Assembly: GCF_030272615.1 (NCBI RefSeq)
Contig: NC_081409.1
Coordinates: 527,864,291-527,928,290 of the forward strand
Direction of reading: 5' to 3'
Origin: Cryptomeria japonica
Taxonomy: Eukaryota; Streptophyta; Pinopsida; Cupressales; Cupressaceae
Length of the DNA: 64,000 nucleotides
A program made the position numbers and the translations under genes. Shown piece after piece: positions 1-11,800 of this stretch. Each line of letters opens with the position of its first letter. Within the stretch, counting starts at the first letter, position 1. Below the pieces are notes generated by a model, which was not told where the DNA came from, made no database searches, and was given only the letters and a program-made list of their open reading frames with translations.

Positions 1-1205
1 ATGAACATCAAAGCTCCTCTAGGACTACAACCAATTTGACAAGTGTTTCTTTGCATGCATGCATCAATGTTGTCACCACAAGTTGGACCATACTTGGTCA
101 GTGGTTATGTTCATATGGTGGGTATTCCCAGTCAATGGCTCCATTCATATTTCAAGTCATAATTCAGCTACTACACAAACCTGCCCAAATTCTAAATCAG
201 ATGAATGAATATAACTATAGTTCCTATAAATAGTAATTATCCCCATCACCTTAGAGTCCATTTTTAGGGCCTATTCTCTTAATTCTGATTAATTAACCAG
301 CTTCATTTTGAACACTAATCCACAAAAAATTATGTTGTGCAATGCTACCATAAGCAAAAACAGCTTTAGAACCCAATATCATTTGACTCTAAATTATCCA
401 GGGCACGATAACACATATCACTATAGGTATAAATCTTAATACACATCACTGTTGAACTTACCTCTGCCTCATATAACCCTATGTTGGCTAGGCCCCACCG
501 TAATTAGAAGATCCTAATTACTACTATCCTAAATGGCACTCAATCACTACACAGTGGTCTGATGGTCCTACAGCAAGGATTTTCTATCATAGCCATATAT
601 ACTAGCATCCATACCCAAGGTAAGCTCCTCAACTAGTGCCTACATTCAGGCCACTTCCAACGGATGTCAGATACAAGAGTGGCACAATCTATGTTCTTTA
701 TTTGATCACGCGAGTTTAGGTCATCCCGGTCCTTAATTAGGGTATGCCCTACGAGGTTATGCCTATAAAGAGGATAATTGATCATTTCATTTGATCAACC
801 ATCCAAATCAATCTTATTTTTCTCTTTTTTCTACTAGACTGAATATGAGCTAGGGAAAAAAAAATTATGAGCAACTTAATTCATTATAATAAAGATAAAA
901 ATTGATCATCAACCAACATAAATCTAAGCCCCTATGTATATTTCAAACAATTTCATCACTACATAAAGAAAATTCGACACATTGTCACAAACTTAAAGAT
1001 TTTTTCTTCAAGAAAACATTGCTTGAGTGAATTGGTTGATTACCCTACCTTTTTTCTTCAACCGGATTTTGGAGGCACCGCATTCGAGAACTGTTTCCCT
1101 CCTTGTAATGCCCAATTTTTGGGTGAATATCACAGAGGTCGACGGGATGAAGAGGCAAGATTAATGTTTATCAAATGACTTGGTTTTTTTTGTTTTTTTT
1201 AAGTA
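1..1205. other. Gene-free AT-rich sequence
   Basis: No reading frame with recognisable protein motifs and no tRNA- or rRNA-like structure is seen. The stretch is unique-looking, AT-rich DNA with a homopolymer run near 858-867. A TGTAATGCCC decamer occurs near 1105. It matches the first ten bases of the solo LTR at 8841, so part of this flank may be an old relative of that LTR, but I could not find a matching end. Confidence 0.5.
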
Positions 1206-1403
1206 ATGCCCATGGTCGTCGGAATTTCGACGAATGCGGGCACTTTTTCAAAAAAACACAAATCTCATTGCCAATTCTTTCTCCGTCAAAACAAAATGTT
1301 GAATTATCATTGGAATTTCAATGAATGCGGGTATTTTTTCAAAAAAAAATCAAATATGGTCACAATATGCCTTCTCCATCGGAAACCTTCGTCGGAATTT
1401 TAG
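1206..1403. repeat. Diverged direct repeat, about 91-bp spacing
   Basis: A segment beginning GGAATTTCGACGAATGCGGG near 1221 recurs as GGAATTTCAATGAATGCGGG near 1312. Both copies run on into a T-rich then A-rich stretch. A third, partial GTCGGAATTTT lies near 1391. This is a degenerate local duplication. A 65-residue open frame across it looks incidental. Confidence 0.5.
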
Positions 1404-1779
1404 GCCAAATGTATTAGTGACTCCTCTCAGTTTCAAAATAAACCATATGATAATCACCATTTCACTATAAATTAAAAGCCACAAATACCTATATATATAA
1501 TTACACACACATATAAATTATATCACTCATTTACTAAACTAACATTTTCTTTTTCCCAAAATAAAATATCCATTTTTCAAAATAACATCTCTTTTTCCAG
1601 AATAAAATAATTCTTTTCCCAAAAAAAACTAACTCTTTCTTTTTTTTTCAATTCACATTTCCCAAAATATATCTTTTTTTAAATAAAAAAATATACGTAA
1701 ATATATGAATATATATATTAAATTAATTAAATAAAATAAAAAAGTAATTTAAAAAAAAAAATCTTTTAACACCCCTCGC

Positions 1780-1912
1780 ACCGTTTAAAGGTGCTACCAT
1801 GCAACCTCCATGAGGGAGGCGGTGGTAGGGGACCACTCCCCCACCCACAGCCAAGGCTGTGGTGGGTGGCCACATCGTGGCTGCCAGCCATGACACCCCC
1901 TCCCCATGGGTA
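1780..1912. repeat. GC-rich patch with nested short palindromes
   Basis: In an otherwise very AT-rich region this patch is GC-rich and self-complementary. CTACC...AACCTCC at about 1794-1808 faces GGGAGG...GGTAG at about 1813-1828. CCACCCACAGCC faces GGCTGTGGTGGGTGG at about 1842-1870. Composition and setting resemble the palindrome cluster inside the solo LTR at 11183-11290, so this may be the equivalent part of a related LTR (inference). Confidence 0.45.
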
Positions 1913-1942
1913 CTCAGTGGTCTGGTCCACCACGACCCAATA

Positions 1943-1948
<6 letters not shown>

Positions 1949-1982
<34 letters not shown>
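1949..1982. repeat. (TA)n microsatellite
   Basis: Uninterrupted alternating AT dinucleotide of about 34 bp, flanked by AT-rich sequence. It generates a spurious Tyr-Ile repeat frame on the minus strand. Confidence 0.9.
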
Positions 1983-1985
<3 letters not shown>

Positions 1986-2743
1986 AACAAAAACTCAGTC
2001 ATCTCTAAATGCGAACTGGTAATATTTTTTTTTTTTAATAGCAAGAATAAAAAAACCCAGAAAACCCTTTTTCCAGCAAATAAAGAAAACCCAACATATT
2101 TTTTTTTACCAGTAATTTCTACAAATCAAACCCCAGCAATATACCATATTCAAATTTTTGAAAACAACAGGGGTTTTAAAACATTAACAGGGTACATGAT
2201 TGTTTTTTTTTTTTTTTTTTAATTTCATTCAACCAACAGTAATTTCCCCATTTCCCCAACTTTCCCAGGTTTGCCCCAAAATTAAAAATTTTGGCAGCAT
2301 AACCCCTTATAAATCAACAATGAGAAATTTTCAAAATGAAAACTAATAGGAAAAATAAAATACATCAATTTAATTCAAAACCCAACAGAAAACTGATTTT
2401 AAACCAAAATTTTACCCAACTAAAACAAATCAATGCGCGAACCTGTTAAGCTATCCAGGAAAATAGGGTTGAAGGAGAGCAAGCCACAAAACACCAGACA
2501 AATTCACATACACAGAGGTTTCCCAAAAAAAAGAAAATTCCAGAATGCATAATGAATCGTGTTTTTGGAAAATATTTCATATGTAAAGAATTTCTCTTCA
2601 AAAAATATCTATTAGGTCAATTTTAAACTTCTTTAAAATAAAATTGAAAATATATCTTTTCTTTCCAAAGGATGCATTTTTATTTAACTTTTCAAATTAA
2701 AATCATTTCCCTCTTTCCTCAAATATGAAAAACAATTAATCAC
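1983..2743. other. Gene-free AT-rich stretch with homopolymers
   Basis: No coding signal. Several poly-T and poly-A runs occur, the longest being poly-T near 2202-2220. Nothing else is recognisable. Confidence 0.5.
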
Positions 2744-2918
2744 TAGCATATATACCTTAAATTTTAATTTAATCTATATAAAATACGTCGAGAGATATCC
2801 TTCTCAAGGCGCCTATTTTACTTTAGGGTGTAAAATTGATTAAAAATAGGCGCCTCGAGAAGGATATCTCTCGGCATATTTTATATAGATTAAATTAAAA
2901 TTTAAGGTATATATGCTA
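2744..2918. mobile_element. Foldback / MITE-like element with 77-bp arms
   Basis: The left arm (2744-2820) is almost the exact reverse complement of the right arm (about 2841-2918), with a 20-base loop. I see only two or three mismatches over about 77 bp, for example ACGTCG facing CGGCAT. The outer ends read TAGCATATA and TATATGCTA, so a TA target duplication as in Stowaway/Tc1-mariner MITEs is possible. TA is itself palindromic, so this is weak. The transcript would form a long near-perfect hairpin, so a young inverted-repeat small-RNA locus is an alternative. No protein is encoded. Confidence 0.7.
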
Positions 2919-3120
2919 ATGGCAGTCTCGCGATGGAACATGGAAAACATAAAATAAATCAATAGATAGTTATATAGTATCTTTTTATTAAAATAAATAA
3001 TATCATAATATTATTACACAAATATATATGAAATTTAATATATTTATTTAAGCTACTTTTAATAATATATGTGTTGCAAGATCAAATCAAATAATAAAAT
3101 CTAAGATATATTAAACTTTA

Positions 3121-3340
3121 TTCAATGGAAAGTACTATGGTTATGGTTAGTGTTAGGGTTAAGGTTATTGTTATCTTTGGGGATAAGGTTTGCATCATGG
3201 TTCAGGTTAGGGTAATGATTAGGGTTAGGGTTATGATATGGTTAGGGTTTGGTTTTGGTTTCGAATTATGGTTAGGGTTAGGATTATGGTTATGGTTATG
3301 GTTTAATATTAGGGTTAATTTTATAGTTAGGGTTAGAGTT
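3121..3340 (+). repeat. Telomere-like TTAGGG-variant repeats, left fragment
   Basis: Irregular GGTTAGGGTTATGG units run with the G-rich strand on plus. The block stops exactly where the Copia-1 LTR begins. The same repeat in the same orientation resumes at 22980 beyond Copia-1, so the two blocks look like one array split by the insertion. The open frame across it is a translation of the repeat. Confidence 0.8.
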
Positions 3341-3465
3341 TGATAGTTCTGATACTTAATGGAAGTACAGATGCCAAGCTAACAAGATGAGAGGGGGGGG
3401 GGTGAATCATACAAACTTAATCTTCCATAAAAACAACAGATTCAACCTTGGTAACATATACTTCA
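3341..3465 (-). repeat. Copia-1 3' LTR, outer fragment
   Basis: These 125 bases match the start of the other LTR at 21470 onward with few differences; a longer G run is one. The match breaks at 3465, where LINE sequence starts, and resumes at 15473. The last 13 bases (AACATATACTTCA) are one copy of the LINE target-site duplication. Confidence 0.93.
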
Positions 3466-4798
3466 GCTCCTTTGTGAAGGATATATCAGATAATAGAATA
3501 GGTAAACTTGCGATTGAGATTCCTGATTTAGTTATTCATCATAGTATCTCTTTAATGACTCTTTCTTTGGTGGGGAAATTTGTTGGACCCCGACCTAATA
3601 TTGAGGATGTTAGCTCCTTTGTTAAGAGAAAATGGAGAATGAAAGGATAGGTTGAAGTCTTTGCCTTGCATAGAGGCTTTTTTTTGTTCTCTTTTTCATG
3701 TGGGGAAGATTTGGAAGCGGTGTTAAGTGGTGGCCCCTGGATGTTTGGTAAATCCTCTCTTTCTGTTAGAAAATGGTCCCCTAATATGGAACTCAATGAG
3801 TCTTTCTTTGAATCTGCTCCGGTGTGGGTTAGGTTGCCTGGGCTGCCATTGGAATACTGGGTGGAGGATGTTTTCTCAGGAATCACTAACTCCTTTGGGG
3901 AGCTTGTTGCGATAGACCCAATGACAGCAGCTCGGAAGAGATTGGTGTATGCGTGCATCTGCATCAACATATCACAGAATATGGATCTCCCAAGTACTAT
4001 TGACATAAACTCCAAACTTGGGTTATGGGAACAAGCCATTGAATTTGAATCTCTCCCTTTTGTGTGCTTCTCCTGCAAAAAAGTAGGTCACTGGGCTAAG
4101 GCTTTCCCCAACAACCCTAAAAGACCTGTGATGAAAGAAAAAAATAACAACAAAGACTGCAACAAGTTAGAAGAAAAAAGTGGAAACTTGGTAAACATAC
4201 CAGAACACCTGAAAGAAGATACCATTGACCCTCTTAAAGACCCCCCCTGAAGGGGAACAAAAAGAATGAAACCAAGGAGTTTGAGATCAAAATAGGCAAT
4301 ACCTTTGAGGCTCTACAGTCACAGGTGAAGGAGAATGAAAATAGCGAAGAGACACTTGAGGATGGTGAGATTGAGGATATCACTGACTTTCATCCTGAGG
4401 ATCTTCATGAACCCATATCAAAGAAAGATGAACCCTATTTAGAGGAAGAGTTTCAAGAACAGGAAATAAAAATGGGAAGGAGTAACAAGTTTGGGTTGCT
4501 GCAAGCAAACTTAAATGCCTTATTCCAGAATATAGAAGTCGATATGACCACTTCATCCCAGAAAAGAGAAGATCTATGGAGAAACATGCAAGATGAATCG
4601 AGAGCAGAACAACAAGAAGAAAACACAACAGGAAATGGAAAGAAAATTAAAACCAAGAAGGCAGGAGGCCCTAATGGAGTAAAAACCAGAACCAGATCTA
4701 AGGCTGATTTTGGGGCCTCAAGATCCCCACCAGGACGCAAAACTATGAAATGGCATAGGGACCAAGAGAGTAAGCAAAACATAGCTGATGGAAGGTAG
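3466..4798 (+). pseudogene. LINE ORF1: DUF4283-like, CCHC nucleic-acid-binding protein (decayed)
   Basis: ORF1 products of plant L1 LINEs bind element RNA. The frame shows the DUF4283 pattern (GKFVGPRPN, GGPWMFGKSSL, APVWVRLPGLPLEYW) and then a zinc knuckle at about 4066-4110, CFSCKKVGHWAKAF, whose last cysteine has become phenylalanine. A TAG at 3648 interrupts the frame where a CAG codon is likely (K-G-stop-V-E-V). A frame change near the C-run at 4242 leads to an acidic, lysine-rich tail (4325-4798). The N-terminus is missing. A chimeric open frame starts upstream in Copia-1 LTR sequence at 3387 and is an insertion artefact. Confidence 0.85.
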
Positions 4799-4833
4799 CG
4801 AACTATCAAGGAGTCCTGCCCTCAGGCTTCCAA

Positions 4834-7800
4834 ATGAAAGTAATATCTTGGAACATCAGAGGCCTAAATGGTCTCAATAAACAAGATATATTAAGGAACC
4901 TTATTTGAGGTCAAAATTTGGATATTATCCTGGTTCAGGAAACCAAAATGAGTAAAGAGAAAGTGGACAAATTAAAGTTTTTCAAAAATGGAGGGGTCTA
5001 TGGCAGTAGCTTGAATGGAGCCTCGAGAGGGGTTGCTATATTCTGGAATAAAAGCACTACCTTTGGAGATATGATTGATGTGGATGGCAACATTTTATCC
5101 CTAAAAGCTAAAAGCATCTTTGATGGTAAGGAATTTGTTATCACTAATATCTATGCCCCTAACTCCAAATCTGCTAGAAGTAAATTCTGGAATAAAGTTC
5201 AGCATAAAAGGAAAAAATTCCCTCTGCATAGCTGGGTTGTGATGGGAGATTTCAATACTCCTCTGCAAGACATAGAAAAATTTGGAGGTAGTCAAGCTCA
5301 ACCAGATAGCAGATCTGACCTGATGGACTTTATTAATGACAATGCTCTCATTGATTTGGATCTCAATGGGGCTTCCTACACTTGGTCTAACCGAAGAGAT
5401 GGTGAAGATCTCATCTAGGTAAGACTTGATAGATCCCTTCTCTCTAATGATTGGAGTCTTTCTCATAGATGCTCCCTTTCTGTTATTAATAGAATTGGGT
5501 CAGATCATTATCCCATTTCTTTTGTTGCTGAGAACTCTAAGAATAATCAGAGATTCCCTTTTCATTTCAAAAAGATGTGGACCTCCCACCCTAATCTTGA
5601 AAAATCTATTGCTGACTGGTGCAATCTGGATGTTAATGGAACTACCATGTATAAAGTTGCCATAAAACTTAAAATTATCAAAACCAACATTAAGACCTGG
5701 AACAAGAAGGTCTTTGGTGATATCTTTGATTCAAAGAAAAAATTAAAGGAAGAATTGGACCAGATACAAAATTCAATCCAGAGAGAAGGCTACATAAAGT
5801 ATTCCAAAGCCATGGAAGATGAGGTCCTGGTCAACATCCAGAACATTGTTTCTAGGGAAGAAATCTATTGTTGGCATAGATCTAGGGCTATATGGCTGAA
5901 GGCAGGGGACAGAAACACTAAATTTTTCCACATGACTTCTCTAAAACATAAGGCTGCAAATAGAATCACAAGACTGACTGTTGAAAATATCACTCTGCTT
6001 AATAAGGATGAAATCAGTGATGAAGCTGTCAGATTCTTCAAGCAGCTCCTTTCTAGTAACAAGGACATTGATCAGACCCATCAACTCAATTTGGTTAATA
6101 TTATTCCTAAGATCATTAACCCTATTTAGAATAAGGCCCTTACTGCCATCCCGTCTGCTAGAGAAATCAAAAAAGTTGTCTTCTCATTTCAAGGGGATAA
6201 AGCTCCGGGCCCTGCCGACTTCCCTATGTTCTTCTTCCAAGAATTCTGGCATATTGTGGGGGAGGACACGGTTAACACGGTCAAAGAATTTTTTGGATCT
6301 AAAAGAATGCTTAAGGAACTTAATTCCACTTTGATAGCCTTAATCCCCAAAGTTGCTAGGGTGGATTCTATGGGAAAATTTAGGCCAATTAGCCTATGCA
6401 ACTCTTTCTACAAAATTATATCCAAAGTTTTGACCACTAGAATTTTGGCGGTGCTTCCTTTCATCATACTGAGGAGTAGAAAGGCTTTGTTCCTGGTAAG
6501 TAGATCCTGGACTCAATCATTCTTGTTCATGAGAACATTTATTCCCTCAGTGCTACTAAAAAAGAAGGTTTCTTGATAAAGCTGGATCTGGCAAAGGCTT
6601 ACGATAGAGTTGAGTGGGATGTTCTCTTTAAAATCATGGGGGCTTTTGGTTTTGATGATAAGATTATCAAAATAATCAGAGAATTAATCACTACTCCTAT
6701 GTTCTCTATTCTGGTTAATGGATCTCCAACAAATTTTTTTAAAACTTCAAGAGGGCTAAGACAAGGAGATCCCATATCTCCTATCCTTTTTACCATATTG
6801 GCTGAAAGTATGAGCAGATTGATTCATAAGTTGAAACAAAGAAAAACTATCAAAGGTCTTCAACCTTCCTCTGCTAATGTTTCTTGCACTCATCAATAGT
6901 TTGTTGATGACACTATCCTCATGGGATATTCTTTGGTCAAGGAGGTTGATGCCTTCAAAATAGCTCTTAAATCCTATGCCTTGGCAACTAGTCAGCAAGT
7001 TAATTGGGACAAATCAGCTATGTAATTCCTCAATACTCTGGTCACTAGACAACAGAAAATTGCTAACATTATTGGGTGCAAAGTGGAAATGCTCCCTTCC
7101 ACCTATCTGGGCCTTCCTTTAGGGTTAGCACCCCCAAATTCCTTCTAGAATATGCTCATTAATAAAATTAACAAAAGACTTGCTGGATGGAAAGGCTCAA
7201 TGTTATCTCAGGCTGGGAAAATGCAGCTCCTTCAAGCTACTCTTCAAAATCTCCCTGTTTATGCCCTCAGCCTGTTTGGTATTCTGGCTAAATTTGCTGA
7301 AGCTATGGAAAGAATCCAGAAGAGATTTTTATGGTCAGGAGTGGAAGAAAAAAAGAGAATACCTTTGGTTGCCTTGGACAAAGTGTGTAGACCAAAGAAC
7401 AAAGGAGGGTTGGGAATTAAAGCTATAAAAACCTTTAACAAAGCTCTTCTTGCTAAAAATTTATGGAGAGCCTATGACACTAAGAAAGATTGGAATCAAA
7501 TTTGGTTTGACAAATACATTCAAAATTAGACTATCCAAGGGATCCTTAACTCTGAAGATATTCCTGTTGGATCCTTCATCTAGAATAGTATTACCAAATC
7601 CATAAAAGTGGCAAAAGTTGGGGCTGGATGGGTCCTTGGAAAAGGTGACAGAATAAGGTTTTGGGAAGACCCCTAGATGAAGAATGAAGACCTTTATGAT
7701 CAAAACAATAGTCAAATTATTGAAGAGTGTAAAAGGAGGTTTGGTATTATGGTATGTGACTATTGGAAGGAGAATAAGTGGGTTAGACTTGATGACCTCC

Positions 7801-8840
7801 ATTTTGGATTTTCCTCTCTCCAGAAGGAGTTGTTGTCCTTTTCCCCTAACAAAGGCTATGATGATGTTTTCCTTTGGAAAAGTGATCCTAAAGGTGAATT
7901 TACGGTTGCTTCTGCCTATAAAAACACTTTCTCTCAAACCAGCAATCCCATTTGGAGCAAAGTTTGGAACAACATTCTGATCCCTAAAGTCAACATTTTA
8001 TTTTGGTCTGCTTCTCATAATAGCACCCTTACTCTTGAAAATTTAATCCAAAGGGGTTTCAAATTCCCTAATAGATGTGAGCTTTGCCAGAAGGAGGGGG
8101 AATTAGTTGATCACCTATTTTTCCACTACTCCTTCACCTGGGATATTTGGTGCAAAATGTGGGAAAAATGGAAAATTAACTGGGTCATGAACAAGAGCAT
8201 CAAGGATATCATCTGGCAATGGAATTTTCCAACCAAATGCCAAATCATCAAGAACCTATGGTCTTTGACCCTCCCCATGATATGTTGGGGCATTTGGAAA
8301 GAAAGGAATAATAGGATATTTAGGAAAGTTAAGTGTAATACTCATGTGGTCTTTGAAAAAATATGCAGGGCTATAAAGGAGAACATCAACATTCCTCAAG
8401 AATAATCAGCAATGGTCTACTATAGATATGAATGATATGGAAAAAGACATCCTTACTGAATGGAACCTAATACATCAAAAAATAAGAAGAAGAGAGATAA
8501 CATTCTATGGAGGTTTCCTGATTATGACTGGATAAAGGTTAATTTTGATGGGGCGGCTAAAGGGAACCCTGGAAAGGCTGGTGGAGGGGGAGCTATTAGA
8601 AATTATCAAGGAATTTGCATTGTTTCTTTTTCTTCTCCTTTTGGAACCCAAAATAACCATGTGGCTGAAGCTCTGGCAATGCTAAAGAGCCTTCAACTAG
8701 CTCAAGAATTCAAATTCAAAAAAATTTGGCTCGAAGGGGACTCTTTAAACATCATACAAGCCCTTAAAGGTACTAGTTTTGTTTCCTGGAATATTGCCAA
8801 TTTAATTAAAAATGCTAAAGATATTCTAAATCACTATGTT
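4834..8840 (+). pseudogene. LINE ORF2: endonuclease-reverse transcriptase, interrupted in RNase H
   Basis: ORF2 nicks target DNA and primes reverse transcription. It starts at an ATG (4834) giving MKVISWNIRGLNG. An AP-endonuclease-like domain follows, with QETKM, VVMGDFN and GSDHYP. The RT has LIALIPKVA, KFRPISLCNSFYKIISKV, KLDLAKAYDRVEWD, GLRQGDPISPILF and the active site FVDD (about 6901). A zf-RVT region has CELCQKEGELVDHLFFH (about 8075). The RNase H begins NFDGAAKGNPGKAGGGG (about 8540). A frame change lies near 6465. In-frame stops include 5416, 6127, 6898, 7147, 7579 and 7674, most explained by CAG-to-TAG or TGG-to-TAG. Coding breaks at 8840 where the solo LTR inserted and resumes at 13250. 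Confidence 0.93.
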
Positions 8841-11800
8841 TGTAATGCCCCGCCAGGAAACCCCTAAGGGTTTAAGTTAAAAACACTCAATTAGAGTGTA
8901 AATATATTTTTTTTTTAATAATAATTAAGAGCGTTAATGAAAAGTTACAATATTAAGATAGATCGAAGTTATCTCAAAGTTATCTCTAACTAGATAACAC
9001 AACGGAAGGCTAAAACGATCCTAAGGAGTTTCCCAACGCGATTACATAACCTTACACCTAACTCAACTTGCGTCATTAGATCCATTAAACTGGATAACAC
9101 AATTGCGAGATAATGCATAGATCTTGATTATATATGTGTTCAAAGATATGACATCTTAGAATTTTAGGAAGCGTTCATTTACTTTGGTGGTTAGGAGGCC
9201 TTTGATAGGTTATTTATTCAATGCACTTAAATTCATAATTTCATTTAGAGGCCTCCAAATAGGTTCCAAGCGTTTAATATAATGAGGTTCATTCACTGGG
9301 ATTAGGGAATCCATTTACAATCGATATCATCCTTTAATATTAAAAGTATGGTTAATTAGACGAGTTTCATTCATTAAGGATTAACTACAATTAATAGAGT
9401 GAGATCCCTTCATTTGATTTCATGCATAGCCAACTAATGAGTTGTAGTTCTTTTATGAAAGGTAAGATGTGAGTAGCCATAGAATTCATTTGAAGTTTTG
9501 ATAATGCAAATAAATGGACTAATTTCGTTAAGGTGGATATGCATTAGGACACACGAGAGCATCCTTTAAATTAAAATATCGTTAGCTAGATGACATTCAT
9601 CATTTCGAGATTCGAATAATAAGATCATAGTGACATTCTTCTATTAGGATTAAAATACAATTTTCTTATTGCATATCACTCTTTTTGTTAAATGAAGTTA
9701 ATATGAGAGAGATACTTTTTCTAAGATTTAATGTATAAACAACTAATCGATTATTTCCCATTTTAGTTCAATTTTAGCAATCATAAGGGAATTCTTTTAT
9801 TTGGGTTATAATTATGGAAGGCTAGTTGAGTTTCCCCAATTATCAAGTTATCAAGTTAATATTGGTGAGGGTTATTGTTAAGATTAATACGTGAAATAAC
9901 TAAACAAAATTCATCCAATGTAGTGGAATATAATTAACATGGCGTTGCTCGTTTAAGAAGATAAAAGTAATTACCTATATGTTGATCATCCTTTAGATTC
10001 CAACTTAGAAATTATAACATTAAATCTACCTTTGTTTTCCCATACTCATTTGATCAATTTACATGCTTAATAACAAGTTAATCCAATGATGTAACCTAGC
10101 AAGATTCTTTCCACTATTACTACGTTTAAATAACCTTATCAAAATACTTTTTCCACAACTTTAATTACAATATTTTAAATACTTTGCCATAATCATAATT
10201 TACAATGTTTTATGAATCTGATTTACTACATTCCTCAAGATGTTTGATTTTGTGCATTTGATTTAAAATTCGTTAATTTTCCATCATCCACTTATACAAG
10301 ATAACAACCATCCATGATAATTTAAAGCATAAAACAAAGGAAACTAAAACATCGCATAACACAGGTATGATCTCGGAGTTCACCCCTAAAGGGCTACATC
10401 TCCGGGTCTGCTCAACTGCAAGACCCCTCTGACATTTAATATAGTTAAGGTTACATATTTACATGTCTTTACAACTCTGCCCTTTAGGCGAACACATACA
10501 CTATTCAACATCTACCTCGATTGATTATTACATAGTGATCCCTTTTAAAAGCGGGTCAAATTGAATCATAACCAAAAAAAACAAACAAACCTAGATTCTA
10601 TTGTTTGACGGTACCCTAACTAGGGGTTTGACCGACTTATGACCAAACACTAGCATATCAAGTCTCACTATTACCTAACCAAATTTTATTACAGCAATTT
10701 AATCTGCAAGGACATCATCCAGAAGAGGTATTCGTTTTTCCATATCATTTCTATCCATTAATGTCGATCAAGTTTATGGTTTTGTTAGATTAACTTTTAT
10801 TTAAAACTTCACATTAATCCATCATTAATACTTAGCCCATGTTAATAATGTGTAATACCCTGAGCATGACATAATCAAAAGAAATCAATAACTATAAATG
10901 AAATATAAATTTACCAAGTGATGGTTATCTAAATCCAAATATTATTTACTAATCTGGAATTAAATAATATAATAGAAAACTGAATTTAAAATTACATAAT
11001 ATAAAAGAAAACTGAATTTAAAACTTCTTAACTAAATTTAACTCCACTCATTAATTTAACTTCACTTATTAATTTATATATAATAATAAAAAAAATGTGA
11101 ATTAATATATAATAAAAAAAAACTTTTTTTCAAAATAAAAAAAAAGAGGGAAGGTCACGTGGGCCCTCCCCTTTGGCAGCCCAAGCTACCATTGGTAGCG
11201 CTGCTACCAAATGGTAGCAGGCCGCTACCATTTGGTAGCAGTCCGCTACCTCTGGTAGCGCTGCTACCAACTGGTAGCAGTGCTGCCATGGGGTACCCTG
11301 TTACCTTCAGCAACGTGGGGAGGGGGGTTGGGCTATGATAAATTTTATTTTTTTTCTTATTTTTTTTTTTAAAATTTTTCTGTTAAATTTTCAATAACAG
11401 ACACAGTCCAAACTGCCAAAAATGTGCAGTCAAGATTTAATTTATTGAATCTATATATATATTTTTTTATAACTAATTAGAATATGTAAGTAATACAAAA
11501 AAAATATATGAATATCTCACCAAAACACAGTTTGAAAACACAAACTTAAAGTATTTTCCAGCAACCCCATTTTTTGAAAAACAATCACAGTCACAGCCAT
11601 TTCCCCTTTTTTCTTTTCTCTTTTTTTTTTTTTCCAGAATGTTATGGATTTCAAAAAGAAAACAAAATAGAAGAGTCTTGAAGAATAACCACCAAATCCC
11701 ACACAATGTTTGCAATCCATTTTCCACACAAAGATTCAACAAAAGTTAAGCTCTACCCATTTTTTTTCTACAATGGAACTTACTCACAAACATCAATGGA

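Noticed and set aside
1766-2044. 92-residue minus-strand ORF with Tyr-Ile repeat
   Set aside because: It spans a (TA)n microsatellite and a GC-rich palindrome and is not a gene.
3125-3343. 72-residue Val/Leu/Gly-rich ORF
   Set aside because: It is the translation of TTAGGG-like repeats and has no independent coding signal.
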